A stretch of DNA of 64,000 nt, from positions 38,443-102,442 of the forward strand of contig WRNE01000003.1 of assembly GCA_009776725.1 (NCBI GenBank), read 5' to 3'. A program made the position numbers and the translations under genes. The stretch is from Coriobacteriia bacterium. Lineage in GTDB: Bacteria; Actinomycetota; Coriobacteriia; Coriobacteriales; UBA8131. The notes under the pieces were generated by a model. That model was not told the origin of the DNA, did not search any database, and saw only the letters and a list, made by a program, of their open reading frames with translations. Below, piece by piece: positions 37,066 to 45,620 of the stretch. Every line of letters begins with the position of its first letter. The first letter of the stretch is position 1.

Positions 37066-37998
37066 ATGCGGGCAGTGATTTATCAGAATAACGAGGCCCA
37101 CTATCTAAGCGACCAGGCTAAACCGGTCCCACTAGACGGCGAGAGCCTGATTCGAGTCGAGCTGGCAGCGATCTGTAATACCGATCGCGAGATCCTCCAT
37201 GCCTACCGCCCTGATTTTCATGGGATCATCGGCCACGAGTTCGTCGGAGTGGTCGAACAGTCAGCAAACGACAAGCTGCAAGGAAAGCGGGTAGTGGGTG
37301 AGATAAACATCAGTTGCGGAAACTGCCTGTACTGCCTGACAGACCGGCCGAACCATTGCGTAAACCGGGCGACCCTGGGAATCCATAACAAGAACGGGAC
37401 TTTTGCAGACTACGTCACCTTGCCCGACCAGCTCTTGTGGGTTGTCGGTGACGACCTTCGCCCTGACCAGGCTATTTTCACGGAGCCCCTAGCTGCAGCT
37501 TTGCGCATTACCGAGCAAATCGACCTCATCGCCGAAACCCCGGTCGCTGTCGTCGGTGACGGAAGGCTGGCCCTGCTGATCGTAGAGGCCCTTGCCCTGA
37601 CCACCAACGCGCAGCTGACTGTGATTGGCAAGCACCCTGAAAAGCTACAGCTCTTCGAGCGCTTTGCCCAAACCACGACAAGCACCCAAGACAGCTACGA
37701 AGTGGTTATCGAAGCCAGCGGGAACCCGGCTGCCCTAAGCACAGCCATCGGTTTGACCCGCTCGCTGGGCACCTTGGTCATGAAAAGCACCTACGCTGGC
37801 ACGACTGAAATCGACATGAGCGAGATCGTCGTGCGCGAAATCAAGATAGTCGGGTCGCGCTGTGGCCCCTTCGATAAGGCGCTCGACCTCTTGCACAGCC
37901 ACAGGCTCGACCTGCCCTCGCCAGTGCTTTTCAAGCCCCAAGAGTTCCAGGCTGCCTTCGACTCGAGCGCATTTAAAGTCGCTTTGGACTTTCGCTGA
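37066..37998 (+). CDS. Zinc-type medium-chain dehydrogenase (alcohol dehydrogenase-like)
   Basis: A 310-aa MDR-family oxidoreductase. The ATG at 37066 is used because AAGGAG ends six bases before it; a GTG two codons earlier overlaps that site. The catalytic zinc region has ICNTDREI with Cys near 38 and GHEFVGVVE with His/Glu near 60. The structural-zinc lobe ISCGNCLYCLTDRPNHC carries four cysteines near 88-102. The Rossmann part reads PVAVVGDGRLALLIVEALAL near 162. It is about 30 residues shorter than typical family members. The substrate is unknown and no pathway neighbours are present. Confidence 0.88.
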   Translation: MRAVIYQNNEAHYLSDQAKPVPLDGESLIRVELAAICNTDREILHAYRPDFHGIIGHEFVGVVEQSANDKLQGKRVVGEINISCGNCLYCLTDRPNHCVNRATLGIHNKNGTFADYVTLPDQLLWVVGDDLRPDQAIFTEPLAAALRITEQIDLIAETPVAVVGDGRLALLIVEALALTTNAQLTVIGKHPEKLQLFERFAQTTTSTQDSYEVVIEASGNPAALSTAIGLTRSLGTLVMKSTYAGTTEIDMSEIVVREIKIVGSRCGPFDKALDLLHSHRLDLPSPVLFKPQEFQAAFDSSAFKVALDFR

Positions 37999-38012
37999 CC
38001 AGCATTGGTCAT

Positions 38013-38045
38013 ATGTGGAGAAGACCGCGGCGGTTTTCTCCACAT
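38013..38045. repeat. Long palindrome between convergent dehydrogenase and clpX
   Basis: Arms of 16 bases (ATGTGGAGAAGACCGC and GCGGTTTTCTCCACAT) match at 15 positions, with one G-T-compatible mismatch and a minimal loop. It contains two inverted copies of the ATGTGGAGAA motif seen elsewhere. It may act as a transcription stop for both convergent genes but lacks a clear T-run on either side. Confidence 0.7.
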
Positions 38046-38052
38046 AAAAGGG

Positions 38053-39453
38053 TTACGAGGCCTTTTTACTGCTTGTTTTTTTGTTGGTTTTGCGTAGCAC
38101 GAAGGTTGGTTTTGCCTCGCCTCGGACGGCTTCGGCGGTGACTACGACCTCAGCGATGGTCTCGTTGGAAGGCAGCTCGTACATCGTGTCCAGGAGGGTC
38201 CGCTCACAGATCGAGCGTAGCCCGCGGGCGCCTGTCCCATGCTTGACAGCCTCGTCGGCAATGGCCGTCAAGGCGCTGTCTAGGAATGTCAGCTCCACGT
38301 CTTCGAAAGCAAACATCCTCTGGTATTGCTTGACCAGGGCGTTCTTCGGCTCGGACAGGATCCGCACCAGCTCTTCTTGGCTGAGCTCGCGGACGTATGA
38401 GATGACTGGGATACGGCCGACGAACTCGGGGATCATCCCGAATTTCTGCAGGTCCTCCGGCAAGACATGGGCGAACAGGTCGGAGCTTTGGTCTTTTTGG
38501 GATTTTATATCTGCGCTAAAGCCGATGCTTTTCGTGCCGACCCGGTCGGCGATGATCTGGTCGAGGCCGACGAAGGCCCCGCCCAAGATAAAGAGGATGT
38601 TCGTAGTGTTGATCTTGATCAGCTCTTGGTGCGGGTGCTTACGCCCGCCCTGCGGGGGAACGGCTGCTTCGGTGCCCTCGACGATCTTTAGCAAGGCCTG
38701 TTGGACCCCTTCGCCAGACACATCGCGGGTGATCGAGAGGTTTTCGGCCTTTCGCGCTATTTTGTCGATCTCATCGATATAGATAATGCCGATCTCAGCG
38801 TGAGGGATGTTGAAGTCGGCAGCGGTTATCAGCTTCAACAAAATGTTCTCGACATCCTCGCCGACATAGCCGGCCTCGGTCAGGGCTGTGGCATCGGCAA
38901 TCGCAAATGGCACTTGAAGGATTCGGGCAAGGGTCTGTGCCAGCAGTGTTTTGCCACTGCCTGTCGGCCCCAGCAACATGATGTTGCTTTTCGAGAGCTC
39001 GACATTCTCGTCTTCGTACTCCTCGCCGATGGCAACCCGCTTGTAGTGGTTGTAGACAGCGACCGCGAGGGCCTTTTTGGCATGATCTTGCCCAATCACA
39101 TATTGGGATAACTCAGCGAATATTTCGACGGGGGTCGGTAGGTCGGCCAAAGACAGCGAGGCGTCGAAAGGCCGGTGCTCATAGTCAAGGGGGTCGAAGT
39201 CATGCTCGATCATCTCGGAGCAGATCAACACGCACTCGTCGCAGATGAAGACCCCTGCACCAGCAATCAGCTTGCGGACCTGGTTTTGCGTCTTCCCACA
39301 AAAACTGCAGGCTAAATCGAAGCCGTCAAAGCCGTCGAAGCTTGAGCCGGTGTTGCTATCGTCGAAAAAATTGGAAAAATCACCGCTGCGGCCGCCGTTG
39401 CGGCCGCCGCTTCGATTATTGCCGTTATTCGTCTTGTCTGAGTTATTGGGCAT
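38053..39453 (-). CDS. clpX: ATP-dependent Clp protease ATP-binding subunit ClpX
   Basis: AAA+ unfoldase that feeds substrates to ClpP. The 466-aa protein has an unusual Asn/Gly/Ser/Asp-rich N-terminal extension (1-45), then the zinc-binding domain [19 protein letters not shown]...FICDECV (four cysteines, 49-78), Walker [15 protein letters not shown] near 157, pore loop GYVGED near 192, Walker [12 protein letters not shown] near 222 and an IGF-type ClpP contact IGFSAD near 308. A basic tail ends the protein. Its ATG overlaps the last 11 bases of clpP. Confidence 0.98.
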   Translation of the reverse strand: MPNNSDKTNNGNNRSGGRNGGRSGDFSNFFDDSNTGSSFDGFDGFDLACSFCGKTQNQVRKLIAGAGVFICDECVLICSEMIEHDFDPLDYEHRPFDASLSLADLPTPVEIFAELSQYVIGQDHAKKALAVAVYNHYKRVAIGEEYEDENVELSKSNIMLLGPTGSGKTLLAQTLARILQVPFAIADATALTEAGYVGEDVENILLKLITAADFNIPHAEIGIIYIDEIDKIARKAENLSITRDVSGEGVQQALLKIVEGTEAAVPPQGGRKHPHQELIKINTTNILFILGGAFVGLDQIIADRVGTKSIGFSADIKSQKDQSSDLFAHVLPEDLQKFGMIPEFVGRIPVISYVRELSQEELVRILSEPKNALVKQYQRMFAFEDVELTFLDSALTAIADEAVKHGTGARGLRSICERTLLDTMYELPSNETIAEVVVTAEAVRGEAKPTFVLRKTNKKTSSKKAS

Positions 39454-40078
39454 CGTTGGACTCGTCCTTTGTTATCTCACGTGCATAGAAGATCTCGTCA
39501 ACAAGCCCATATTCCTTGGCAGCCTCCGCGGACATGAAATTGTCCCGCTCGGTGTCCTCGTTGATCCTTTCCAGCGGCTGGCCAGTGTGCTCGGAGAGGA
39601 TCTTGTTCAAGCGCTCCCGGGCATAGCCGATCTCGCGTGCGGCAATCTCGATCTCTGTCTGCTGTCCTTGAGCGCCGCCGGACGGCTGGTGGATCATGAT
39701 GCGCGAGTTGGGCAGGGCATAGCGCTTGCCTTTGACGCCACCGGTCAGAAGCACGGCTGCCATGGAGCAGGCTTGTCCTAGACATATCGTAGAAACATCG
39801 CATTTGATGAATTGCATCGTGTCATAGATTGCCAAGCCTGATGTAATAACCCCACCAGGCGAGTTGATATATAAAGAGATATCCTTGTCCGGATCGCTGC
39901 TTTCCAGGTGCAGCAGTTGGGCGACAACGGAGTTTGCTACTTGGTCGTCGATTGCCTCGCCGAGAAACACGATTCGGTCGTTTAACAGACGTGAATAGAT
40001 GTCAAAGCTACGCTCGCCTCTGGGAGACTGTTCGATAACGTACGGGATAAGTGCTGATTTGTTGGGTTCATATACCAT
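39443..40078 (-). CDS. clpP: ATP-dependent Clp protease proteolytic subunit
   Basis: Serine protease forming tetradecamers, partner of ClpX. The 211-aa protein has [24 protein letters not shown] near 32-55, the catalytic serine in [14 protein letters not shown] near 104 and histidine in [11 protein letters not shown] near 128, then YGLVDEI near 190. Between tig and clpX in the common tig-clpP-clpX order; 29 bp from tig and overlapping clpX. Confidence 0.98.
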   Translation of the reverse strand: MVYEPNKSALIPYVIEQSPRGERSFDIYSRLLNDRIVFLGEAIDDQVANSVVAQLLHLESSDPDKDISLYINSPGGVITSGLAIYDTMQFIKCDVSTICLGQACSMAAVLLTGGVKGKRYALPNSRIMIHQPSGGAQGQQTEIEIAAREIGYARERLNKILSEHTGQPLERINEDTERDNFMSAEAAKEYGLVDEIFYAREITKDESNDAQ

Positions 40079-40107
40079 TTTTGCCCCTTCCTACTTTTCT
40101 GGCCTGT

Positions 40108-41739
40108 CTAGACCTTTTTTGGACCTCCGGTTTTTTTGACTGTTTTATACGTTGTGTCCAGCTTCTTGATCTGATTCCCGCGGCGAGCCGACCTGCTGGT
40201 GTTTGCTGCAGCAGCACTAGCCCGCTCGCTGGTACGATCGGACATGATATTGGGTATTTTATCATTTGCCTTGTCGCTTAACTCGTCTACCAGGCTAGAG
40301 CCGGGGCTTGCTGACAAATCAGCGGCATCGGCACTGCCAGCGTCCAAGCCTTCGCCAGCATCGCCAGCGGCCTTGGGGCTACTCGTGCCCTCCGGGCCTT
40401 TGTCGCCTTCAGCGCCATTGGCGTCTTCGTCGTCGGTCCCGTTCTCTACGGGCTTCTCCTCAGTAATAAGCGCCTCTTCGCCTAGTTGGTTTGCAGCCTT
40501 CATACGCAGGATCCCGCGGCGCAGCTCGCTCATCCGCCCCAGGGCCTCCCAGTACTTGATGGTAGCATCGATATCGTCCGTCTCGCTGCGCTCGAACTCG
40601 GTGCGGATGTCCTCGTCGGTAGCGACAAGCCCATAGTGGCGGGCCCAGGCGTCAAGGGCCATGCTTTGGCGGGCATTGGTCAGCGCCTGTGACTGGACGC
40701 TCTCGCGAAACTCGTCGGCGTCTTGGTTGGACGATGCCAGGTAGGCGTCAAGCGTCACGCCTTGTTTTTGCAGGGCTAGGAAAATATCGTTATAGATGTC
40801 TTGGGCCACTTCAGACACTAGGATCTCTGGCGGGTCGCCCAACAGCCTGTCGGCGATCGCATCAGCAATGCGATGTTGCTTCAATGACTCGACATTGGCT
40901 TGCTTTTGGCTTTTTAGGCTGTCTGTCAGCAACTGCCGAAAGACCTCGGCGCTCTCATAGTCCAGGCGCTCTTGCACCCATTCGTCCGTCAGTTCGGGAA
41001 GGACCTTGACACTGATGCCTTTTACCGTCGCCTCCACATGAAGGTCCTGTTCGCCCTCGTCGGGATCGTCGAAGAAAGGCAGCTGAAAGTCGAAGCTGAC
41101 TTCGTCACCGACCCCAACACCTGTCAGATTCTCTGTAAAGGCCTCGGGCATGTCGTCGACACCGATCTCGAAAGGAACCGTGTCGCCGCTGAGCGAGTCG
41201 ACCCGCTCGCCGTCATGGGTGGTCGTCATATCCAGCATCAAGGTGTCCCCAGACTGGCTCGGCCGGTCTGTAACCTCCTCGAACTCGGCATAATAGCCGA
41301 GCATCGTGTCTACCCTCGACTGGATCTCCTCAGCTGTCGGCTCGTCCGAGGGAAGCTCGATCTCGACAGGCTCATATGAGCTCAGCTCGAAATCCGGCTC
41401 GACGGTGAAGGTAAACGAATAGGTATAGCTCTCGCCTTCCACTGCCGGCTCGATGCTGCTCATGTCTGGAGTATCCAGCGGCACAAAGCCCTCGCCGTCA
41501 ATGGCATACAGGTAGCTCGCCTTGATCAGCTCGTCGGTAGCCTCCGCCAAAAAATACTCCGGCCCGCCAAACACCTTGTCCAGCACGCTGCGCGGGGCCT
41601 TGCCTTTTCTAAAGCCCTTGATACGGTTGTCCGCAGCCACTGCGTAGCTGTCTTTGACCGCTTTATCGACCTCATCGGCAGGAATCGTCACTGACAATTC
41701 GATCTTGTCATCTTCCAGACGTTTAAATATAGTTTCCAA
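40108..41739 (-). CDS. tig: Trigger factor with long charged C-terminal extension
   Basis: Ribosome-bound chaperone and peptidyl-prolyl isomerase. The TTG start (41737-41739, METIFKRLEDD) has GAGG 10 bases upstream. Ribosome-binding signature GFRKGKAPRSVLDKVFG lies near residue 43-59. The PPIase domain runs about 150-240 and the SurA-like arms to about 425. The total of 543 aa exceeds the usual 430-460. The last 115 residues are first acidic and Gly/Ala/Ser-rich, then Arg/Lys-rich (RSARRGNQIKK, VKKTGGPKKV). The extension could add ribosome or nucleic-acid contact. Confidence 0.96.
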   Translation of the reverse strand: METIFKRLEDDKIELSVTIPADEVDKAVKDSYAVAADNRIKGFRKGKAPRSVLDKVFGGPEYFLAEATDELIKASYLYAIDGEGFVPLDTPDMSSIEPAVEGESYTYSFTFTVEPDFELSSYEPVEIELPSDEPTAEEIQSRVDTMLGYYAEFEEVTDRPSQSGDTLMLDMTTTHDGERVDSLSGDTVPFEIGVDDMPEAFTENLTGVGVGDEVSFDFQLPFFDDPDEGEQDLHVEATVKGISVKVLPELTDEWVQERLDYESAEVFRQLLTDSLKSQKQANVESLKQHRIADAIADRLLGDPPEILVSEVAQDIYNDIFLALQKQGVTLDAYLASSNQDADEFRESVQSQALTNARQSMALDAWARHYGLVATDEDIRTEFERSETDDIDATIKYWEALGRMSELRRGILRMKAANQLGEEALITEEKPVENGTDDEDANGAEGDKGPEGTSSPKAAGDAGEGLDAGSADAADLSASPGSSLVDELSDKANDKIPNIMSDRTSERASAAAANTSRSARRGNQIKKLDTTYKTVKKTGGPKKV

Positions 41740-41902
41740 GTCTTTACTATCCTCTCAACGAGAACACAGAATATAACCTCGTAAATATAGCACAAATCCA
41801 GGCAAAAGACGAAAACTCAAGGGCAGTGTTTTAAAAAGTATTTGGCAACGTGCAGGGATGCTGTGCTTACTTAAGATTATAGGTTCAGGCGGTTAAAGCA
41901 CT

Positions 41903-41918
41903 TTATGTGGAGAAGCCC
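41903..41918 (+). repeat. Copy of recurring TTATGTGGAGAAGCCC motif
   Basis: Identical over 16 bases to the minus-strand copy at 24258-24273. It lies in the 229-bp gap between the MFS gene end and the tig start, which otherwise shows no gene. Confidence 0.55.
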
Positions 41919-41968
41919 TTAGCCAAATGCACCTGCCAGCCTATGTGGCCCGAGGCTTCGGAGCAGGG

Positions 41969-43138
41969 TTAGGCTTGACGTGCCAGAGTTTTATCTATAT
42001 GCAAGCCGCAACTAAGTATAGCCATCGAGACAAAACCAAGCAGAGGCCTCAGCCCAAAGTAGAAATACGAGTTATCCTGACCGAAAACGAACGGGATTAA
42101 CCCGATAAATATTGCGAAGGTCAGTAGACCGAACGAAAAGCCTTTTGCCCCAGGCAAAAGCCTCGCCATGGCAAACAGGGTGATAGGCATGGACATGTTG
42201 AACAAGAGCACAGACAAGACCCCTAGAACAGGGTATTGGGGCAGCAAGAACAAAAAGGAGGCAAGCCCTAAAGACCAGCGGGCGGTCTTCTCCACACCAA
42301 AAGAGTCCGCCAGCAGGCCACCGAGGGCTTTTCCGCAGACGACTGCAGTGACAAGTGCCAGTCCCCAGAAACCCTGGCCTTGCCAATTGAAGCTTAGAAT
42401 CAAGCCAGTATATGACCGTAGGCCGACGACGATGAAAAAGCAAGTTGCAGCTATTGTGGCAAGCATGGTATTCCATGCCGGAGCGTGGGCAGCCTCGGCA
42501 GGCTGGACGGCGCGGATGTCGAAGTGCGCGTTTTCGACATAGCCTGTTTTTTGGTTGTGGCGCCAGGCGACGATCGTTATCGCAGCTAAAAGCAGGCAGG
42601 CCGATATGGGAGCCTCGCAAGCAGAGCCTGCGGTTCCCAGCCTTGTGCCGAAATAAACGCCGTATGCCCCGGTGCAGACGAAAAGGCCCAGCGGCAGGCT
42701 TTTTGTCGTACTGATATTTAAGACATCGATACCGCTGCCAATGTGGAAGGCCCCGTTAGCAAGGCCGATAATCACAGAAATAGCCAATGGCTCTCTAGTT
42801 ATTCTACTTGCTATATGTATAGTGTAATCCACAAGCACAAGCTGGGATGGATGTATAGCCGAAAGCATAAAGGCAATGTAGACGGCAAGAATCACCGAGC
42901 AGCCGATAGCAGCAAAAAGATGGTTCCGGTTGAGCCGGTCAGCAATGACGCCAAGCGGCATGGGCGCAGCAAAGGCACAGAAGTTGTAGCACAAGAGTGC
43001 GACAATGAACGTGTTTGCCGCCCTGTAGTAGCTAAACATCAAAAAAGCGCACGAGAAGTCAACCAACAGATGGGACATGGAATAAACGGCTATCATGAAT
43101 ATATGGTTTTTCTGCATCCCCGTTGCTGGTATTTCCAT
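41969..43138 (-). CDS. MFS transporter
   Basis: A 389-aa membrane protein with about 11-12 hydrophobic segments. The loop after helix 2 reads PLGVIADRLNRNHLF, the MFS motif G-x-x-x-D-R-x-x-R, near residue 57-71. A matching second-half loop GGLLADSFGVEKTARW lies near 275. No substrate can be inferred and no neighbouring pathway genes exist. The start may be the ATG used here or an internal ATG at codon 8 (MQKNHIFMIAVYS); neither has a convincing ribosome site. Confidence 0.85.
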   Translation of the reverse strand: MEIPATGMQKNHIFMIAVYSMSHLLVDFSCAFLMFSYYRAANTFIVALLCYNFCAFAAPMPLGVIADRLNRNHLFAAIGCSVILAVYIAFMLSAIHPSQLVLVDYTIHIASRITREPLAISVIIGLANGAFHIGSGIDVLNISTTKSLPLGLFVCTGAYGVYFGTRLGTAGSACEAPISACLLLAAITIVAWRHNQKTGYVENAHFDIRAVQPAEAAHAPAWNTMLATIAATCFFIVVGLRSYTGLILSFNWQGQGFWGLALVTAVVCGKALGGLLADSFGVEKTARWSLGLASFLFLLPQYPVLGVLSVLLFNMSMPITLFAMARLLPGAKGFSFGLLTFAIFIGLIPFVFGQDNSYFYFGLRPLLGFVSMAILSCGLHIDKTLARQA

Positions 43139-43181
43139 TGGTACAACCAGTCTAGACAGTGTTTTTAACCTTTGTGAATGG

Positions 43182-43254
43182 CGCGCCTGGCAGGAATCGA
43201 ACCTGCAACCTTTGGATTAGAAGTCCACTGCTCTATCCGTTGAGCTACAGGCGC
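43182..43254 (-). tRNA. tRNA-Arg (UCU anticodon)
   Basis: On the minus strand a complete cloverleaf: acceptor GCGCCTG / CAGGCGC, D-arm GCTC..GAGC, anticodon loop CTTCTAA (anticodon TCT), T-arm GCAGG TTCGATT CCTGC, discriminator G. CCA is not encoded (next bases are CC then A is missing). Confidence 0.95.
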
Positions 43255-43376
43255 ATACCGGCGTATCATTCTACCATGGTGCTTCTTTGACGATAAGCCT
43301 TATGTGCTGATTATCCTGCTTATAGGGAGAAAACCGTTGAGGACGGATTTTATTTGTTGTATGGTCAGACGCCTTA

Positions 43377-43450
43377 CCAGTTAGGCGTTTGGCATGCAGC
43401 CAAGGCTAGACGGTGAGCCTGCAGCTCCAGTTAGGCGTTTGGCATGCAGC
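43377..43450. repeat. 24-bp direct repeats 50 bp apart between tRNA genes
   Basis: The sequence from CCAGTTAGGCG through TTTGGCATGCAGC occurs at 43377-43400 and again identically at 43427-43450. A small stem CGCCT..AGGCG overlaps the first copy. Located in the 285-bp gap between tRNA-Arg and tRNA-Gly, with no coding frame. Confidence 0.8.
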
Positions 43451-43493
43451 TTCGATTATTTAGGGCTTTGTGCCGATTAGTGTGGTACTTATC

Positions 43494-43522
43494 TTGAATA
43501 TTTGCCTACCTTCAAGTAACCT
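43494..43522 (+). promoter_or_regulatory. Possible tRNA-Gly promoter
   Basis: TTGAAT and TAACCT-like hexamers with a 17-base spacer precede the tRNA-Gly gene by about 18 bases. The -10 match is only fair. Confidence 0.35.
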
Positions 43523-43539
43523 TAACAAACACCCTTCGA

Positions 43540-43614
43540 GCGGCAGTAGTTCAACGGTAGAGCATCAGCCTTCCAAGCTGATTGTTGCGGGTTCGAGTCC
43601 CGTCTGCCGCTCCA
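43540..43614 (+). tRNA. tRNA-Gly (UCC anticodon), island integration target
   Basis: Complete cloverleaf: acceptor GCGGCAG / CTGCCGC, anticodon stem-loop TCAGC CTTCCAA GCTGA (anticodon TCC), T-arm GCGGG TTCGAGT CCCGT, discriminator T and encoded CCA. Its last 43 bases, from the anticodon loop to CCA, are duplicated exactly at 49542-49584. Confidence 0.96.
43572..43614. repeat. attL: 3' part of tRNA-Gly
   Basis: Left copy of a perfect 43-bp direct repeat, from the anticodon (TCC) through the encoded CCA of tRNA-Gly. This copy is part of the intact tRNA gene. Confidence 0.9.
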
Positions 43615-43777
43615 TTTTTTTATTTTTGATTGGGGAGTTTTTTTTATTTCTCCTCGAAAACCCAATTATCCTAGTCACTCGATAACATATTTACAGGCAA
43701 GCGGCTTCCATTTGAGACAAGGAACACGTGGTTTTTATCTATGCTACTAGCTGATGAGTTCTCGAAATAATATGCAG

Positions 43778-44560
43778 CTAATCAGTTATTGTGAAATCGT
43801 AGATCACCATGCTTCCAAGAAATGCGAGCCTTTCTTTTGCCAGACCCTGTATTTCCTCCGATGTAGTTCTTTCTCTCACATCAGCTAGCACGAATGAGTC
43901 AAAAGGTTCTTCATACATATCAGCTGAAATATCAGCTGAACTATATGTTGCAACAATAGACTCATATATTCCTCTCACAGTATTTCGATCGTTGAGGATC
44001 CTATCAGCCGCGAGGATCCTCGAAAGCGGAGGGTTGGATTCCTGAAGTGCTATGTTGTAAAGAACTCTCTGGTCATCTGTTCTCTCGATAATGCGGTTCA
44101 GCCGCACCTCATTATCGAATATTCGAGCCAAAAGATCATGGTTATATACCCACCGTAGGATTTTCAAATAACCAAGATAAAGGGTATGAAGACATTCCAA
44201 AACCAATGACATGGCAGCTGCCCAAAGGAGGTAGAACCAAGCCCCACGGTTCAGCGCATCGCGGTTGATCAGGCTGTTCAAGATTACAATACATGCTGTC
44301 ACGACAACAGCAACAATAATAAGAACGACTGATTTCCCAGTCGATATCAGCACATTCTTTACGCTTGGCATATCTGTCATTTGAACAAGCATCAGAAACA
44401 AGACAATGACCGCGAATCCAGAAACACCAGCTACAAGCAGAGCCGCCTGGCCCTGAAGCATTCCATAGCATAAAGCTAAACAGGGCAGAGTGGCTGGAAA
44501 CAGTGTGAGCGCTACGGATAGGATTGTGCGTAAAAGCTGTCTCATAACTGGCTCAGGCAC
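43778..44560 (-). CDS. Island membrane protein, gene 4 of operon
   Basis: A 260-aa protein (243-255 aa if a later start such as the ATG at 44545 is used) that I do not recognise. Hydrophobic segments lie near 7-32, 38-60, 75-97 and 105-125, suggesting four membrane helices. A cytoplasmic-looking soluble part from about 130 to 260 is rich in charged residues (LARIFDNEVRLNRIIERTDDQRVLYNIALQE). The GTG start at 44558-44560 overlaps the end of the preceding gene by 8 bases, so translation is probably coupled. As the last gene of the island operon it may be the membrane-located effector or anchor; that is conjecture. Confidence 0.75.
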   Translation of the reverse strand: MPEPVMRQLLRTILSVALTLFPATLPCLALCYGMLQGQAALLVAGVSGFAVIVLFLMLVQMTDMPSVKNVLISTGKSVVLIIVAVVVTACIVILNSLINRDALNRGAWFYLLWAAAMSLVLECLHTLYLGYLKILRWVYNHDLLARIFDNEVRLNRIIERTDDQRVLYNIALQESNPPLSRILAADRILNDRNTVRGIYESIVATYSSADISADMYEEPFDSFVLADVRERTTSEEIQGLAKERLAFLGSMVIYDFTITD

Positions 44561-45581
44561 TCGGCTTTTGTGGATGGGTCAATTGAAAAACAAATTGATG
44601 CTGCCATTCACCTGATCTGTCAATAATGCCGTCATAACACTCCTTATAGGGGCAAACTGGCAGATATGCATAATCAAATGTTGGATCAGGCCCGTCATTG
44701 TCAACGCACAAGTCATATTCTAGAAGCCTGTATTCCAGGAAGACACCAGCCTTGCCCAAAACCAACTTTTCTAAGTAAGCCTCTTCGATATTTAAACAAC
44801 GAACCGAACCGGAATTGTCATCGCTAGTGCCAAACTGCCATTGAGGCGCCTTGATCAGAGTATAGAATCCTTCCTGGCGTGGATATGCATCAACCTCGTC
44901 TTGGACGAGGACTTGGTCCTTGGTAATCATATAGCTGTGAACAGTGAATTCATCGGTAGGATCCTTGTACTTGATATTGATAGGGATCTTTTGGTCTACT
45001 GGCCAGTTTTGCAGAATGCTTTTGATAATGAAAAAATCAGATTCTTCACATTTCAAATCCTCATAGTAGTCAGGGCTAGGCCATATCCGAGGGAGCATTT
45101 GCAGCAAAGCATTTTCAGATTCGGCAGTGTACCAAGTGGTGTAATCACCCGAATCGCTCATGTACTCTGAGGTCTCTACAGACTTAAGTGAAGGAAACAT
45201 AGGCAATCCGTCAAGTGGATGATAGCTCGCTCCCAAAGTCAGATGCTCAAGATTTGCAAAAGCAGGCAAACCTATAAGTGCAGGCCCTTCAGATGAGATT
45301 CTAAGCTTTAACTCTGTGATGGCGTAAAACGACGAAAGGCGCTCCAATAGCGCAACAAATATATCTGGAGCGTAGTCACTCCGCTTTCCTTCAATGTCAA
45401 GATAGAGGGTTTCGATTGCAGGCATTGTCGCCAAATCGACAACACTGGTGATAGAATCGGCTTCATAGTCTGAAAGATCTCCAGGAACAATCCTAAGCGC
45501 CAACAGATCTACATCGCTGGTCAAATTCTGAATGGCATCAACCAGCTCAGCAATGGTGGATATTGAAACTTCTGCTTTCAT
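44553..45581 (-). CDS. Island leucine-rich-repeat-like protein, gene 3 of operon
   Basis: A 342-aa protein from the ATG at 45579-45581 (MKAEVSISTIAEL), which has GAGG seven bases upstream; a TTG six codons earlier is also in frame. Residues about 25-145 have leucine-spaced strands (VDLLALRIVPGDL, IETLYLDIEGK, ITELKLRIS, NLEHLTLGAS, PSLKSVETSEY) like degenerate leucine-rich repeats. The C-terminal half is acidic and aromatic with no recognised family. No signal peptide. LRR surfaces usually bind proteins, so a recognition role is possible but unproven. It starts 40 bp after gene 2 stops and overlaps gene 4. Confidence 0.72.
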   Translation of the reverse strand: MKAEVSISTIAELVDAIQNLTSDVDLLALRIVPGDLSDYEADSITSVVDLATMPAIETLYLDIEGKRSDYAPDIFVALLERLSSFYAITELKLRISSEGPALIGLPAFANLEHLTLGASYHPLDGLPMFPSLKSVETSEYMSDSGDYTTWYTAESENALLQMLPRIWPSPDYYEDLKCEESDFFIIKSILQNWPVDQKIPINIKYKDPTDEFTVHSYMITKDQVLVQDEVDAYPRQEGFYTLIKAPQWQFGTSDDNSGSVRCLNIEEAYLEKLVLGKAGVFLEYRLLEYDLCVDNDGPDPTFDYAYLPVCPYKECYDGIIDRSGEWQHQFVFQLTHPQKPSA

Positions 45582-45620
45582 GCTTTGCCTCGTCTCCAAC
45601 GTCCAACATACGCCACAAAA

